DNA of 64,000 nt, taken from contig JAFDEK010000005.1 of the NCBI GenBank assembly GCA_019310385.1, positions 27,594 through 91,593 on the forward strand. Reading direction: 5' to 3'. How positions within the stretch are numbered: the stretch's first letter is position 1; every line of letters begins with the position of its first letter. Positions 40,190 to 47,972 of this stretch are shown here, in pieces. Made by a program: the position numbers and the translations under genes. The DNA comes from Deltaproteobacteria bacterium. Lineage in GTDB: Bacteria; Myxococcota_A; UBA9160; UBA4427. Under the pieces are notes generated by a model. The model did not search any database, was not told the origin of the DNA, and worked only from the letters and a program-made list of their open reading frames with translations.

Positions 40190-40399
40190 ATGTTCGGATT
40201 GGGTCCCCTCGAGCTCGGCATCATCCTCGCCATCGTCGTCGTCCTTTTCGGCGCTAGGCGGCTACCGGAGATCGGCTCGGGCATGGGGAAGGCCATCAAG
40301 AACTTCAAGGCCGGCATCTCGGGCAAGGACGAAATCGACGTCACGCCCGAGAAAGAGCAGGTGGACGAGCAAGCGAACGAGGGGAAGAGCGAGCCCTGA
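40190..40399 (+). CDS. tatA: Sec-independent translocase subunit TatA
   Basis: 69 residues. An N-terminal membrane helix (FGLGPLELGIILAIVVVLFG), the hinge FGARRLPEIGSGMGKA and an amphipathic helix followed by an acidic tail: a typical TatA/E. TatA forms the protein-conducting part of the twin-arginine pathway. ATG at 40190 has GGAG six bases upstream. It stands alone; tatB and tatC are not in the window. Confidence 0.94.
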   Translation: MFGLGPLELGIILAIVVVLFGARRLPEIGSGMGKAIKNFKAGISGKDEIDVTPEKEQVDEQANEGKSEP

Positions 40400-40401
40400 G
40401 C

Positions 40402-41877
40402 TCACTCGAGGGCCAGCGGCTCCTCGACCCCCTGCCCGCCCTCCGCCCCGGCCGGCGCCGCGCTGAGTTCGGGTAGCGGCGCCGCGCGCACCTCGAAGGA
40501 CGCCGCCTCGTCTGGCACCGCGTCGAAGAGCGCCACGAAGGGCAGCTGCTGGCCAGCGCCGATGGGCGTCGAGACGAAGTCCCGAGCGGCTCGAGCCCGG
40601 GCCCGCTGCATCGCCGCGCCGGTGAGCTCTCGCAGCTCGGCCTCCCCCAGCGCCCCCCCCGCCTGCACAGGCGGAAGTGCCAGGGGCTGCCCGGCGGCAT
40701 CCAACAGGACCACCTCGAGAGTGCCTTCGGGCCGGACCGCCTGCCGGCCGGGGTTCACGAGCGTGCCCCGAACCGCATAGCGCGTCTCTCCCCATGCGCT
40801 GTCGATCCAGTGTCCCGCGATGCCGTCAGTCCTGAGCTCACCCAGCCGAAGCTGCGTCGGAGCGGTCTGGGCCAAGGGCAGCGCAAGGATGAGCCCCTGG
40901 ATCGCGCCGGCGGCGAACAGGCCCGCGGTGAGGAGCCATCCGACGCCGTGCCCCAGGCGCTGCCCGAGACTGTGCCGGACCCCACTCGTGAGGGGCGTCT
41001 CGGCGGCCTCCGCGGGCTCGGCGGCCTGCTGGTCATCGACCTGGAGGACGCGCCGGGAAGTCAGCTGAATTCGACCGACCGCCGTCTTCCCGCGCGAAGA
41101 GGAATCGTCCGTCAAGAAGTTCCAGTCCTCGGGATCTTCAGTGTCCGATTCGCCCAGGAGGTCCGAGAAGGCGGACTGCTCCCCCGCATCGGCGGCCGCA
41201 GGCTGCTCGGGATCAGCGAGGGACGAGAAGTCCGACGGGCTTCCGAAGACATCCGACTCGTCGCTCGCGGTGTCGGCCTCCGACGCCACCGCACTGCGCT
41301 CGCTCGCCAGCGCTCGCGTCGAGTCGGCAGGCGGCGCCGCGGGGGCAGAGACCGGCTCCGCCGGGTCGGGCGGCTGCATCTCGGGCGCGCTGGGTGAGTC
41401 GTCGGGCTCGTCGAGGAAGTCCGGATCCGGAGTCTCGTTACCGCCGAGGCCGGGTATCGTGTCGAACTCGTCTTCGGCAAGACGGATCGAATCGTAGTCC
41501 GAGGAGTCGCCGATCTCCCCTTCGCTCGCTGCGTCCGCACCCTCGGAGTCGGGAGGATCCTCGTTGAACTCCCAGTCCTCTTCGTCCTCCCCGAAATCGA
41601 AGTCTTCATCTTCGTCTTCGGCTTCGGCTTCGGCCAGATCCGGCACCGCCTCGGGATCCGCGATGGTGTTCTCCACCACGTCCTCAACGACGTCCTCAAC
41701 GACGTCCTCAGCCACGTCCTCCACGACGTCCTGGACGGCATCGGCCGGCGTGACCGACGGGGGCCGCAAGAAGAAGGCCTCCTTGCAGCGCGAGCAGCGG
41801 ACGCGGATCCCGCTCTCGGGCACCCTGGCATCATCCAGTTGGAAGCGGGTTCCACACTTTCCACATTCGACGATCAC
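40402..41877 (-). CDS. MJ0042-type zinc-finger membrane protein (DUF3426-like)
   Basis: 491 residues. N-terminal zinc ribbon with Cys5, Cys8, Cys28 and Cys31, then a long very acidic low-complexity region (about 40-285) with VVED repeats, one membrane helix (about 310-335) and a C-terminal periplasmic domain of the DUF3426 kind. GTG start at 41877 with GGGGG upstream; ATG at 41910 is an alternative. In other bacteria such proteins accompany regulators or gliding and cell-envelope functions, but the role here is unknown. The stop is 3 bp from the convergent tatA stop. Confidence 0.8.
   Translation of the reverse strand: MIVECGKCGTRFQLDDARVPESGIRVRCSRCKEAFFLRPPSVTPADAVQDVVEDVAEDVVEDVVEDVVENTIADPEAVPDLAEAEAEDEDEDFDFGEDEEDWEFNEDPPDSEGADAASEGEIGDSSDYDSIRLAEDEFDTIPGLGGNETPDPDFLDEPDDSPSAPEMQPPDPAEPVSAPAAPPADSTRALASERSAVASEADTASDESDVFGSPSDFSSLADPEQPAAADAGEQSAFSDLLGESDTEDPEDWNFLTDDSSSRGKTAVGRIQLTSRRVLQVDDQQAAEPAEAAETPLTSGVRHSLGQRLGHGVGWLLTAGLFAAGAIQGLILALPLAQTAPTQLRLGELRTDGIAGHWIDSAWGETRYAVRGTLVNPGRQAVRPEGTLEVVLLDAAGQPLALPPVQAGGALGEAELRELTGAAMQRARARAARDFVSTPIGAGQQLPFVALFDAVPDEAASFEVRAAPLPELSAAPAGAEGGQGVEEPLALE
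41676..41735 (-). repeat. Five 12-bp tandem repeats encoding VVED/VAED
   Basis: Five consecutive 12-bp units of type cgacgtcctcaa (plus strand), coding on the minus strand for acidic VVED-type repeats in the low-complexity region of the zinc-finger membrane protein. Confidence 0.85.
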
Positions 41878-42093
41878 GGGCGCCCCCGGGTCCAGGCAGC
41901 TGCGGATCACCCGCCGGCGCCTGTGCTAGCGTCGAGAGGCGAAACCGCTGGTTCGCTTGGCTGTTTCGGCCCTCCCCGGGCGTGTCTTGAGGGCAGCGCG
42001 CCGCGGCGGGAGGAGTTCGGCGCCCATCCTCCGGACAACGCGGGCGGAGCCCTTCGCCGCCGGCGCCCGAGCAGCATTTCCGGAAGGTCTCTC

Positions 42094-43122
42094 ATGACGC
42101 TGCAACCCGACGGCTCGCTGCTGGAGCGCAGGCTGGTGATCGTCACCGGCAAGGGGGGTACGGGGAAGACGACCGTGTCGGCCGCCCTGGCCCTGATGGC
42201 GGCGCGCGACGGGCGGCGCGTGGCGGTGGCCGAGGTGGGTCGGGACGAGCACCTGCGAGCGCTCCTGGCTCCAGGATCCCCGCCCGTAGGCTACGCGGGC
42301 CGCGAGCTGCAGCCCGGGCTCACGGTGTTCCACATCGACCCCTTCGAGGCGCTGGCAGAGTACTTGGGCCTCCAGATCGGGATGCGCGGACTGGTCAATC
42401 GCGGCCTGCGCAACCCGGTCTTCCGCCAGCTCATGGAGGGGTCGCCCGGCTGGCGCGAGCTCATCACCCTGGGAAAGATCTGGCATCTCCAGCAGCTCGA
42501 GGACGCCCGCGGCAAGCGGCTCTACGACCTGGTCGTGGTGGACGCCCCGGCCACCGGCCACGGAGTCACCTTCCTCGACGTTCCGCGCGTGGTCCGCTCG
42601 GCGGTTCGCGCCGGGCCCCTGAGCCGCCACTCGGGTCTGGTGGAGACCATGATCCTCGACCAGGCGAACTCGCTCCTCCTCCCGGTAGCGCTGGCGGAGG
42701 AGCTTCCCGCCCGGGAGACCGCCACACTGGTGTCGCGAGTGCGCGACGAGATCGGCATGGCAATCGACCGGGTCGTGGTGAACGCCGTGGCCCGCGCTCC
42801 CTTCCCGCCCGAGATGTCGGACCTCCCCGCGAAGCTCGCCGCCCTTCCGCCGGAGACCCCGACCGGAGGCCTGCCCCCGGTCGCCGTGCTGGCCGAGTGC
42901 GCCAGCGTGCGCAGGTCGCGCTACGAACTCAATCGCGACTACGTCGGACAGATCGCCCGCGATTGTTCCTTGCCCGTGGTCCAGCTGCCCAACATCACCG
43001 GAGGCATCTCCGGCCCCGACGACCTGCTGCAGCTCGGTCGTGAATTGCTCGCGCCGCCGCGCCGGGGCGAAGACGCGGAGGCAACGACGGCACCTGGCGA
43101 AGCCCGGGAGCAGGCCTCATGA
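42094..43122 (+). CDS. ArsA/Get3-like ATPase, first of a tandem pair
   Basis: 342 residues. Deviant Walker A VTGKGGTGKTTVSAA with signature Lys20, a VVVDAPATGHG switch region and typical ArsA helical inserts. Proteins of this group handle tail-anchored or membrane proteins (Get3) or arsenite (ArsA). The arsenite-binding Cys triad is not seen. ATG at 42094 has GGAAGG upstream. It overlaps the next ATPase as ATGA, indicating a heterodimer. Comparable neighbouring pairs occur in mycobacteria (Rv3679/Rv3680). Confidence 0.85.
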   Translation: MTLQPDGSLLERRLVIVTGKGGTGKTTVSAALALMAARDGRRVAVAEVGRDEHLRALLAPGSPPVGYAGRELQPGLTVFHIDPFEALAEYLGLQIGMRGLVNRGLRNPVFRQLMEGSPGWRELITLGKIWHLQQLEDARGKRLYDLVVVDAPATGHGVTFLDVPRVVRSAVRAGPLSRHSGLVETMILDQANSLLLPVALAEELPARETATLVSRVRDEIGMAIDRVVVNAVARAPFPPEMSDLPAKLAALPPETPTGGLPPVAVLAECASVRRSRYELNRDYVGQIARDCSLPVVQLPNITGGISGPDDLLQLGRELLAPPRRGEDAEATTAPGEAREQAS

Positions 43123-44369
43123 GCCAGGCGACTCCGAGCGAGGCACTGCTGGGCGACCGGCGGATCGTGGTGTGCGTCGGAACGGGCGGCGTAGGCAAGA
43201 CCACGGTGGCGGCCGCCATCGCCCTCGAGGCCGCCTGCCGCGGCAAGCGGAGCCTGGTCCTGACCATCGACCCGGCGCGGCGCCTCGCCGACGCCCTCGG
43301 CCTGGAGGGGCTCGACAACGAGCCTCGGGAGATCTCCGTCGCCCTCGACGGCACGCCCGTCGAGGGCAAGCTCTTCGCCATGATGCTCGACATGAAGAGC
43401 ACCTTCGACGATCTGGTGAACCGCTTCACCGACGACGCACAGGCCCGCGAGCGCATCCTCGCCAACCCCATCTACCAGCACCTCTCCGACGCCCTCGCGG
43501 GCAGCGCCGAGTACGCCGCCATGGAGAAGGTCTTCGAGCTCTCCGAGAATCGCGACTTCGACTTCATCGTCGTCGACACCCCGCCCTCTCAGCACGCCCT
43601 CGACTTCCTCGACGCGCCCCGGCGAATGGTGGAGTTCCTCGACAGCCGCCTCGTGCAACTGCTCCTGCACCCGGCCATGTCGGCGGGACGGCTCGGCTTC
43701 CGTCTCTTCCAGCGGCCGGCCCAGGGCGCCTTCCACCTGCTCGAGCGAATCACCGGAATCGGCTTCCTCGAAGATCTCTCCGAGTTCCTCATGGCCATCG
43801 AGGGGATGTCAGAGGGATTCAAGGACCGCGCCATACGCGTGCGCGCGCGACTGCTCGGCTCCAGCTCGGCCTTCGTCCTGGTGGCCGGGCCAAGCCCCGA
43901 GGCAACTCGCAACGCCAACCTCTTCCTCGCACATCTGGACGCCTCCCGGGTCCCCCTGGTCGGCGTGGTGGTCAACCGCACGCACCTGTGGCCCGGGAAG
44001 GGCCCTCCACCCCAAGAGCTCGACCCCGCGAGCGCGAGCCCCGAAGACCTCGCCCTGCTGGCGGGCGCGCTGGCCGTGGCGGCGGGAGACGCCGACCCGG
44101 CGGCCCACGAGCCCGAAGCCCGGGCCGCGGTGGCCGCCGCGAGCGACTACGCCGCCCAGGTGCGTATGGACATCACGAGCAGCGAGCCCCTGCGAGCCGA
44201 TGCCGTCCAAAACGGCCGTTTCTTCCGGCGCGTGCCCGAGCTGCCCCTCGATGTTCACGATCTCGCGGGACTCGCCCAGATTAGGCGGTATCTTTTCCGG
44301 GACGACGGGTCGGCGGCCGAGCTCGAGGGGGGTGAGGACCTCGCCAGCACCCATAGCGAGGTATCCTGA
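43119..44369 (+). CDS. ArsA/Get3-like ATPase, second of a tandem pair
   Basis: 416 residues. The Walker A reads VGTGGVGKTTVAAA: Thr22 takes the place of the signature lysine, though the catalytic Lys27 is present. DPARRLADALGL, VVDTPPSQHALDFLDAP and a Get3-like helical domain follow. The altered P-loop suggests an asymmetric heterodimer with the first ATPase, in which only one subunit supplies the trans-acting lysine. The stop overlaps the next start as TGATG. Confidence 0.85.
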   Translation: MSQATPSEALLGDRRIVVCVGTGGVGKTTVAAAIALEAACRGKRSLVLTIDPARRLADALGLEGLDNEPREISVALDGTPVEGKLFAMMLDMKSTFDDLVNRFTDDAQARERILANPIYQHLSDALAGSAEYAAMEKVFELSENRDFDFIVVDTPPSQHALDFLDAPRRMVEFLDSRLVQLLLHPAMSAGRLGFRLFQRPAQGAFHLLERITGIGFLEDLSEFLMAIEGMSEGFKDRAIRVRARLLGSSSAFVLVAGPSPEATRNANLFLAHLDASRVPLVGVVVNRTHLWPGKGPPPQELDPASASPEDLALLAGALAVAAGDADPAAHEPEARAAVAAASDYAAQVRMDITSSEPLRADAVQNGRFFRRVPELPLDVHDLAGLAQIRRYLFRDDGSAAELEGGEDLASTHSEVS

Positions 44370-44959
44370 TGCCCTCTGGTAGCCGGCACGGCGGGTCGAG
44401 GCGAGGTTTCGAGGGCGATTCCGTCACCCAGGCGCTCGAGCGCGCCCGCGCACACGCGCGCCTAGCCGTCTCCGAGGGCGTCCGCGCGGCGCGCGCGCTC
44501 TTGGATGCCTCGTCGCTCAGCCTGGGGGGCGAGCGGCCCGAGGCCTTCGCGTCCCTGGGACGTGCGGCGAAGATGCTCGACGATCTTTCGGCCGGCCTCG
44601 CGGGCGACGGCCTCCAGCTCAGCCTGCCGGTATTCGATGCGGTCCTCACCGCCCTCGACGTCGAGATCGGACGCTGGGAGAATCGCTCCCAGTCGGATCC
44701 CGATGCCCGGGCGGTGTTGCGCGCCTTTCTCGGACTGCGAGAGATCTTGTGGGAGTTCGGCATGCGGCGGGCCGGAGGCGAGGCCAACACGAGCTCCGAC
44801 GAATCGCCGGAGGCCGACCTTGGGGCCGGCCGCGAAGCGAATCCGGGACGCTCGGATGCGCCCCAGCGTTCGCGCGTCGAACGGCGCCCGGGCACCGCTG
44901 ATTCCGAGCGGCGCAAGAGTGCCATCCCACGCGTGCAACACATCAAGATCCAGGGCTGA
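44369..44959 (+). CDS. Uncharacterised helical protein coupled to the ArsA-like pair
   Basis: 196 residues, with an alpha-helical Ala/Arg/Leu-rich part (about 18-135) and a polar, probably disordered C-terminus ending in basic PRVQHIKIQG. No signal peptide, membrane helix or known motif is recognisable. Translation is coupled to the second ATPase (TGATG), so it may be a partner or client-recruiting subunit of the ATPase pair. Function unknown. Confidence 0.65.
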   Translation: MPSGSRHGGSRRGFEGDSVTQALERARAHARLAVSEGVRAARALLDASSLSLGGERPEAFASLGRAAKMLDDLSAGLAGDGLQLSLPVFDAVLTALDVEIGRWENRSQSDPDARAVLRAFLGLREILWEFGMRRAGGEANTSSDESPEADLGAGREANPGRSDAPQRSRVERRPGTADSERRKSAIPRVQHIKIQG

Positions 44960-44985
44960 CACCCCCTGAAGCACCGTGCTAGCGT
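44956..44985 (+). promoter_or_regulatory. Possible sigma-70-type promoter of the PhaR-type regulator
   Basis: CTGACA (44956-44961) and TAGCGT (44980-44985) with 18 bp between them, ending 35 bp before the start codon. The -35 box overlaps the stop of the preceding gene. Confidence 0.4.
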
Positions 44986-45020
44986 GTGCTCGCGCCCCCA
45001 GCCAATCGAGTCTCCCAAAA

Positions 45021-45782
45021 ATGCCGATCCTGATCAAGCGCTACGCGAATCGTAAGCTCTACAACACCAAGACGAGTCGCTACATCACCCTCAAGGGGAT
45101 CGCCGGGCTTCTCGACGAGGGCGAAGAGGTTCGCGTCATCGACAACGAGACCGGCGAGGACATCACCTCCGTCGCGCTCTCGCAGATTCTCGTCGACAAC
45201 GAGCGCACCAATACCCCGTCCTCCCAGGGGCTCCTCTCTCAGATCATGGAGCGCGGCGGTGACGCCCTCTATGACGCCCTGAAGAAGGGGATGGGAGATG
45301 CCACAGACCGCTTCGGCGACCTGGAGGATCGCTTCCGGCGCATGGTCCACGTCGAGGACGAGCGGCAAGACCAGCCGCGGGACCCGGGCGCGGAGGCTGG
45401 AGCAAAGCGTGACGAGGGCGAGCGCAAGAAGCTGAGCGACTGGATCGCCTATACGGCGCCCGACCTCGACCTGAAGATGGAGAAGGCGGTGGAGCGGGTC
45501 TTCCGACTGCTCGACCTGCCACGCCGCTCGGACGTAGAGGCCCTCAACAGCAATCTAGAGCGGGTCGCCGCGGCGGTGGAGACCCTCCAGCAGGCCTTCG
45601 CCCAACACGAGGCAAACGCCCCGGCCCCTGTGACGCCAACGGCTGCCGCTACCCGCCGCGCCTCCAATACCACGCCCACTCCCAAGCCCAGTCCCACGCC
45701 CACTCCCACGCCCACGCCCACTTCCAAGCCCAAGCCCGCGACTCCCGCCGAAGAGCTCGCCGAGGGCTCCCAGAGTCAATAG
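45021..45782 (+). CDS. PhaR-type polyhydroxyalkanoate regulator
   Basis: 253 residues. The N-terminal PHB/PHA accumulation DNA-binding domain is clear: KRYANRKLYNTKTSRYITL, then VIDNETGEDIT and LSQILVDNER. A helical region follows, with phasin-like heptads (about 95-215), and then a Pro/Thr/Lys-rich tail of PTP repeats. PhaR binds DNA and nascent PHA granules and represses phasin genes. ATG at 45021 gives the canonical N-terminus MPILIKRY. No PHA synthase is in the window. Confidence 0.87.
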   Translation: MPILIKRYANRKLYNTKTSRYITLKGIAGLLDEGEEVRVIDNETGEDITSVALSQILVDNERTNTPSSQGLLSQIMERGGDALYDALKKGMGDATDRFGDLEDRFRRMVHVEDERQDQPRDPGAEAGAKRDEGERKKLSDWIAYTAPDLDLKMEKAVERVFRLLDLPRRSDVEALNSNLERVAAAVETLQQAFAQHEANAPAPVTPTAAATRRASNTTPTPKPSPTPTPTPTPTSKPKPATPAEELAEGSQSQ

Positions 45783-45844
45783 GCACCGCGACGCCCTTGC
45801 GCACCGCGACGCCCTTGCGCACCGCGACGCCCTTGCGCACCGCG
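45783..45844 (+). repeat. Intergenic minisatellite, 3.4 copies of an 18-bp unit
   Basis: Three identical copies of gcaccgcgacgcccttgc (45783-45836) plus the first eight bases of a fourth, beginning right after the phaR-type stop codon and ending 46 bp before the deacetylase start. Non-coding in the sense of the neighbouring genes. Confidence 0.9.
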
Positions 45845-45890
45845 GGTGCCGGTTCGATGCCCGCTCGCTGTTCGGATACCATTCACCTTC

Positions 45891-46961
45891 ATGGACCTCG
45901 GCAGACCGATCCTGGTCAGCGAAGATGCCCGATTTCGCGAGCACGTCGCGCCTCGAGGCCACCCCGAGTGTCCCGAGCGGCTCCTGGCGGTGGAAGAGGC
46001 CCTCGCGAGCTTCCAGAGCCAGCACGCCGGAGCCCTGGAGCGCATCGCCCTGCGCCCGGCCGACGAGAGTGAGATCCTGCGCGTCCATCGTGCCGAGCAC
46101 CTGCAGAGCGTGGAGGCGGCGGTGCTGCGCGCCCCGGCCCAGCTGGACCCGGACACCTTCGTTTCACCGGAAAGCGGCGCGGTAGCCCGGCTCGCCGCTG
46201 GGAGCATCGTCGATCTGGCGCTGCGCGTCGCGAGCAGCGAAGGCGTCGCGGGCTTCGGGGCCGTGCGGCCGCCCGGTCATCACGCGGAGAGCGGACGCGC
46301 CATGGGCTTCTGTCTCTTCAACAACGTCGCCATTGCAGCGCGAGCGCTTCAGCACGAACAGGGCATCGGCAAGCTCTTGATCCTCGACTGGGACGTCCAC
46401 CACGGCAACGGCACCCAGCACTCCTTCGAGGACGACCCGTCGATTCTCTATGTCTCCACCCACCAGTTTCCCTTCTATCCGGGAACCGGGAACTTCGGCG
46501 AGGCCGGAACCGGCGCGGGCCTGGGATCCACGGTGAACGTCCCACTCCCGGCCGGGAGTGGCGACCTGGAATATCTGGGGGCATTTCAACGCATTCTTGT
46601 GCCCGTAGCCGAGTGCTTTCGACCGGAGATGATCCTGGTCTCGTGCGGCTTCGACGCCCACGACGACGACCCCCTCGCCTCCATGCGGGTGAGCCGTCAG
46701 GGCTACCTGGACATGACCCGGATCGTCCGCAACCTGGCCGAGCGCCTCTGCGAGGGGCGCCTCTGCTTCGTCCTGGAGGGGGGATATTCCCCCACCGGAC
46801 TGCGTGAGGGCACTCTGGCGGTGCTGGAGGGACTGCGGGAGGACCCGAGCGGGCTCCCGTCATCGACCCCGGAGATGCCAGCCGGTAGCCCGCTGCGCGG
46901 GGTGGTCGACCAAGTGGTCCGTGTGCACGGGAGCCGCTACCCCGGCCTGGGCGCCGCCTAG
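45891..46961 (+). CDS. Histone deacetylase family protein (class II-like)
   Basis: 356 residues. The catalytic elements are complete: VRPPGHHAE (paired His), the zinc ligands in LDWDVHHGNGTQ (Asp and His) and SCGFDAHDDDP (Asp), and the C-terminal LEGGYSPTGL with its Gly-Gly-Tyr. Bacterial members deacetylate acetyl-lysine or acetylpolyamines. The substrate is not known. ATG at 45891 matches the family start. Single gene between the 18-bp repeat and the dcw cluster. Confidence 0.9.
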   Translation: MDLGRPILVSEDARFREHVAPRGHPECPERLLAVEEALASFQSQHAGALERIALRPADESEILRVHRAEHLQSVEAAVLRAPAQLDPDTFVSPESGAVARLAAGSIVDLALRVASSEGVAGFGAVRPPGHHAESGRAMGFCLFNNVAIAARALQHEQGIGKLLILDWDVHHGNGTQHSFEDDPSILYVSTHQFPFYPGTGNFGEAGTGAGLGSTVNVPLPAGSGDLEYLGAFQRILVPVAECFRPEMILVSCGFDAHDDDPLASMRVSRQGYLDMTRIVRNLAERLCEGRLCFVLEGGYSPTGLREGTLAVLEGLREDPSGLPSSTPEMPAGSPLRGVVDQVVRVHGSRYPGLGAA

Positions 46962-47185
46962 GGCCTAGCAGCCTGACGCGGGACCGCGCGAGCGCTCTGG
47001 CTTCCAGCGCCATGGGCTCCCATCCCACCCCCCTCCAGACCGGCTCCAGGCGCCTTTCAGCAGGCGAATGGGGCCTTGGCTCGCGATTTGCGGACAGCTC
47101 TTGTCGTGGGCACCCACTCAATCGTACAAGCATGGGCTTCGATTGTTCGATTCGAGCGCGCAGGTGTGACTTATTTCATGACGCT

Positions 47186-47241
47186 GTGGCACAAAGTGGC
47201 ATCAGGGCCTATGAAAGTATGGTCAAGTGGCATAAAGTGGG
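47186..47241 (+). promoter_or_regulatory. Two groups of MraZ boxes upstream of mraZ
   Basis: GTGGC-ACAAA-GTGGC at 47186-47200 and GTATG-GTCAA-GTGGC-ATAAA-GTGGG at 47217-47241. Each motif is spaced exactly 10 bp from the next within a group, which fits known MraZ binding (GTGGG-N5 repeats or AAAGTG-N3). The groups are offset by 31 bp. Autorepression of the dcw cluster by MraZ is the expected role. The 360-bp region upstream of mraZ holds no other gene. Confidence 0.7.
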
Positions 47242-47321
47242 AAGCGTTGATCGAGGGGGTCGCAAGGCGGAGACCGAGATCCCATTGGGATCGATGCCGC
47301 ACGAGGAGCTCTGACCACTCC

Positions 47322-47762
47322 ATGTTTCGAGGCCGGCACGACCACACGATTGACAAGAAGGGGCGCGTCAGCATTCCCGCGGCCTTTCGGACGATTCTGG
47401 CAAGGAGCGAGCAGGCACCAATCATCACGAACGACAAGGATCATCTCACGCTCCACCGCTTCGAGGATTGGGAAGTGTTCGAACAAGACCTGAAGGCAAA
47501 GTCGAAGCTCCGACCGAACGTCGCGAAGTATACCCGCGTTGTGATCGGCGAAGCCATGGACTGCCCGATCGACAGCCAGGGTCGCATCCTCATCCCGCCC
47601 AGACTCCGCAAGCGAGCCGACCTGGATGGCAAGGCGACGATCGCGGGAACGATCGACAAGATCGAGATCTGGAACACGGAGCGCTACGAGGCAGACATTT
47701 CCGACACTCTGGACCACCTCGACGAAGTTCAAGTTTCGGTGGACCAGAGTCCGGCAGCTTAG
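47322..47762 (+). CDS. mraZ: Transcriptional regulator MraZ
   Basis: 146 residues made of two SpoVT/AbrB-like halves: MFRGRHDHTIDKKGRVSIP at the start and CPIDSQGRILIPPRLRKRA in the second half. MraZ forms ring oligomers that bind the repeats upstream of the dcw cluster and control division and wall genes. ATG at 47322 gives the canonical N-terminus. The predicted binding sites lie 80-136 bp upstream of the start codon. Confidence 0.95.
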   Translation: MFRGRHDHTIDKKGRVSIPAAFRTILARSEQAPIITNDKDHLTLHRFEDWEVFEQDLKAKSKLRPNVAKYTRVVIGEAMDCPIDSQGRILIPPRLRKRADLDGKATIAGTIDKIEIWNTERYEADISDTLDHLDEVQVSVDQSPAA

Positions 47763-47782
47763 GGAGTTTACCAGGGGGAGAA

Positions 47783-47801
47783 GGAAGAGCTGAGCTCTTC
47801 C
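47783..47801 (+). repeat. 9-bp perfect palindrome after mraZ
   Basis: GGAAGAGCT-G-AGCTCTTCC at 47783-47801, within the 210-bp gap between mraZ and rsmH. It could be an operator or an RNA hairpin separating mraZ expression from the rest. No T-run follows. Confidence 0.6.
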
Positions 47802-47972
47802 GTGAGAGAAGCTGGGGTGTTCTGGACTGCACTCAAGCGACAGCGACGTGGTTCCTGGGGGGTACTCGTCGATGTCGCCGCAATCCAGGGCCCCCAGCTC
47901 TCCCGCGCCCCGCGGCGCAGAGCTCGGCGAACCCAGTCGCGCGGTCGCGAAAGCAGGAGGCGGACCGCTCTC

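Noticed and set aside
41927-41932. TAGCGT in a GTGCTAGCGT context upstream of the first ArsA-like gene, the same context as the promoter before the PhaR-type gene
   Set aside because: No -35-like hexamer at the right distance; the shared decamer may be chance.
45783-45844. C-terminal or minus-strand coding repeat
   Set aside because: The array begins after a clear stop codon; the minus-strand frame through it is shadow without a start signal.
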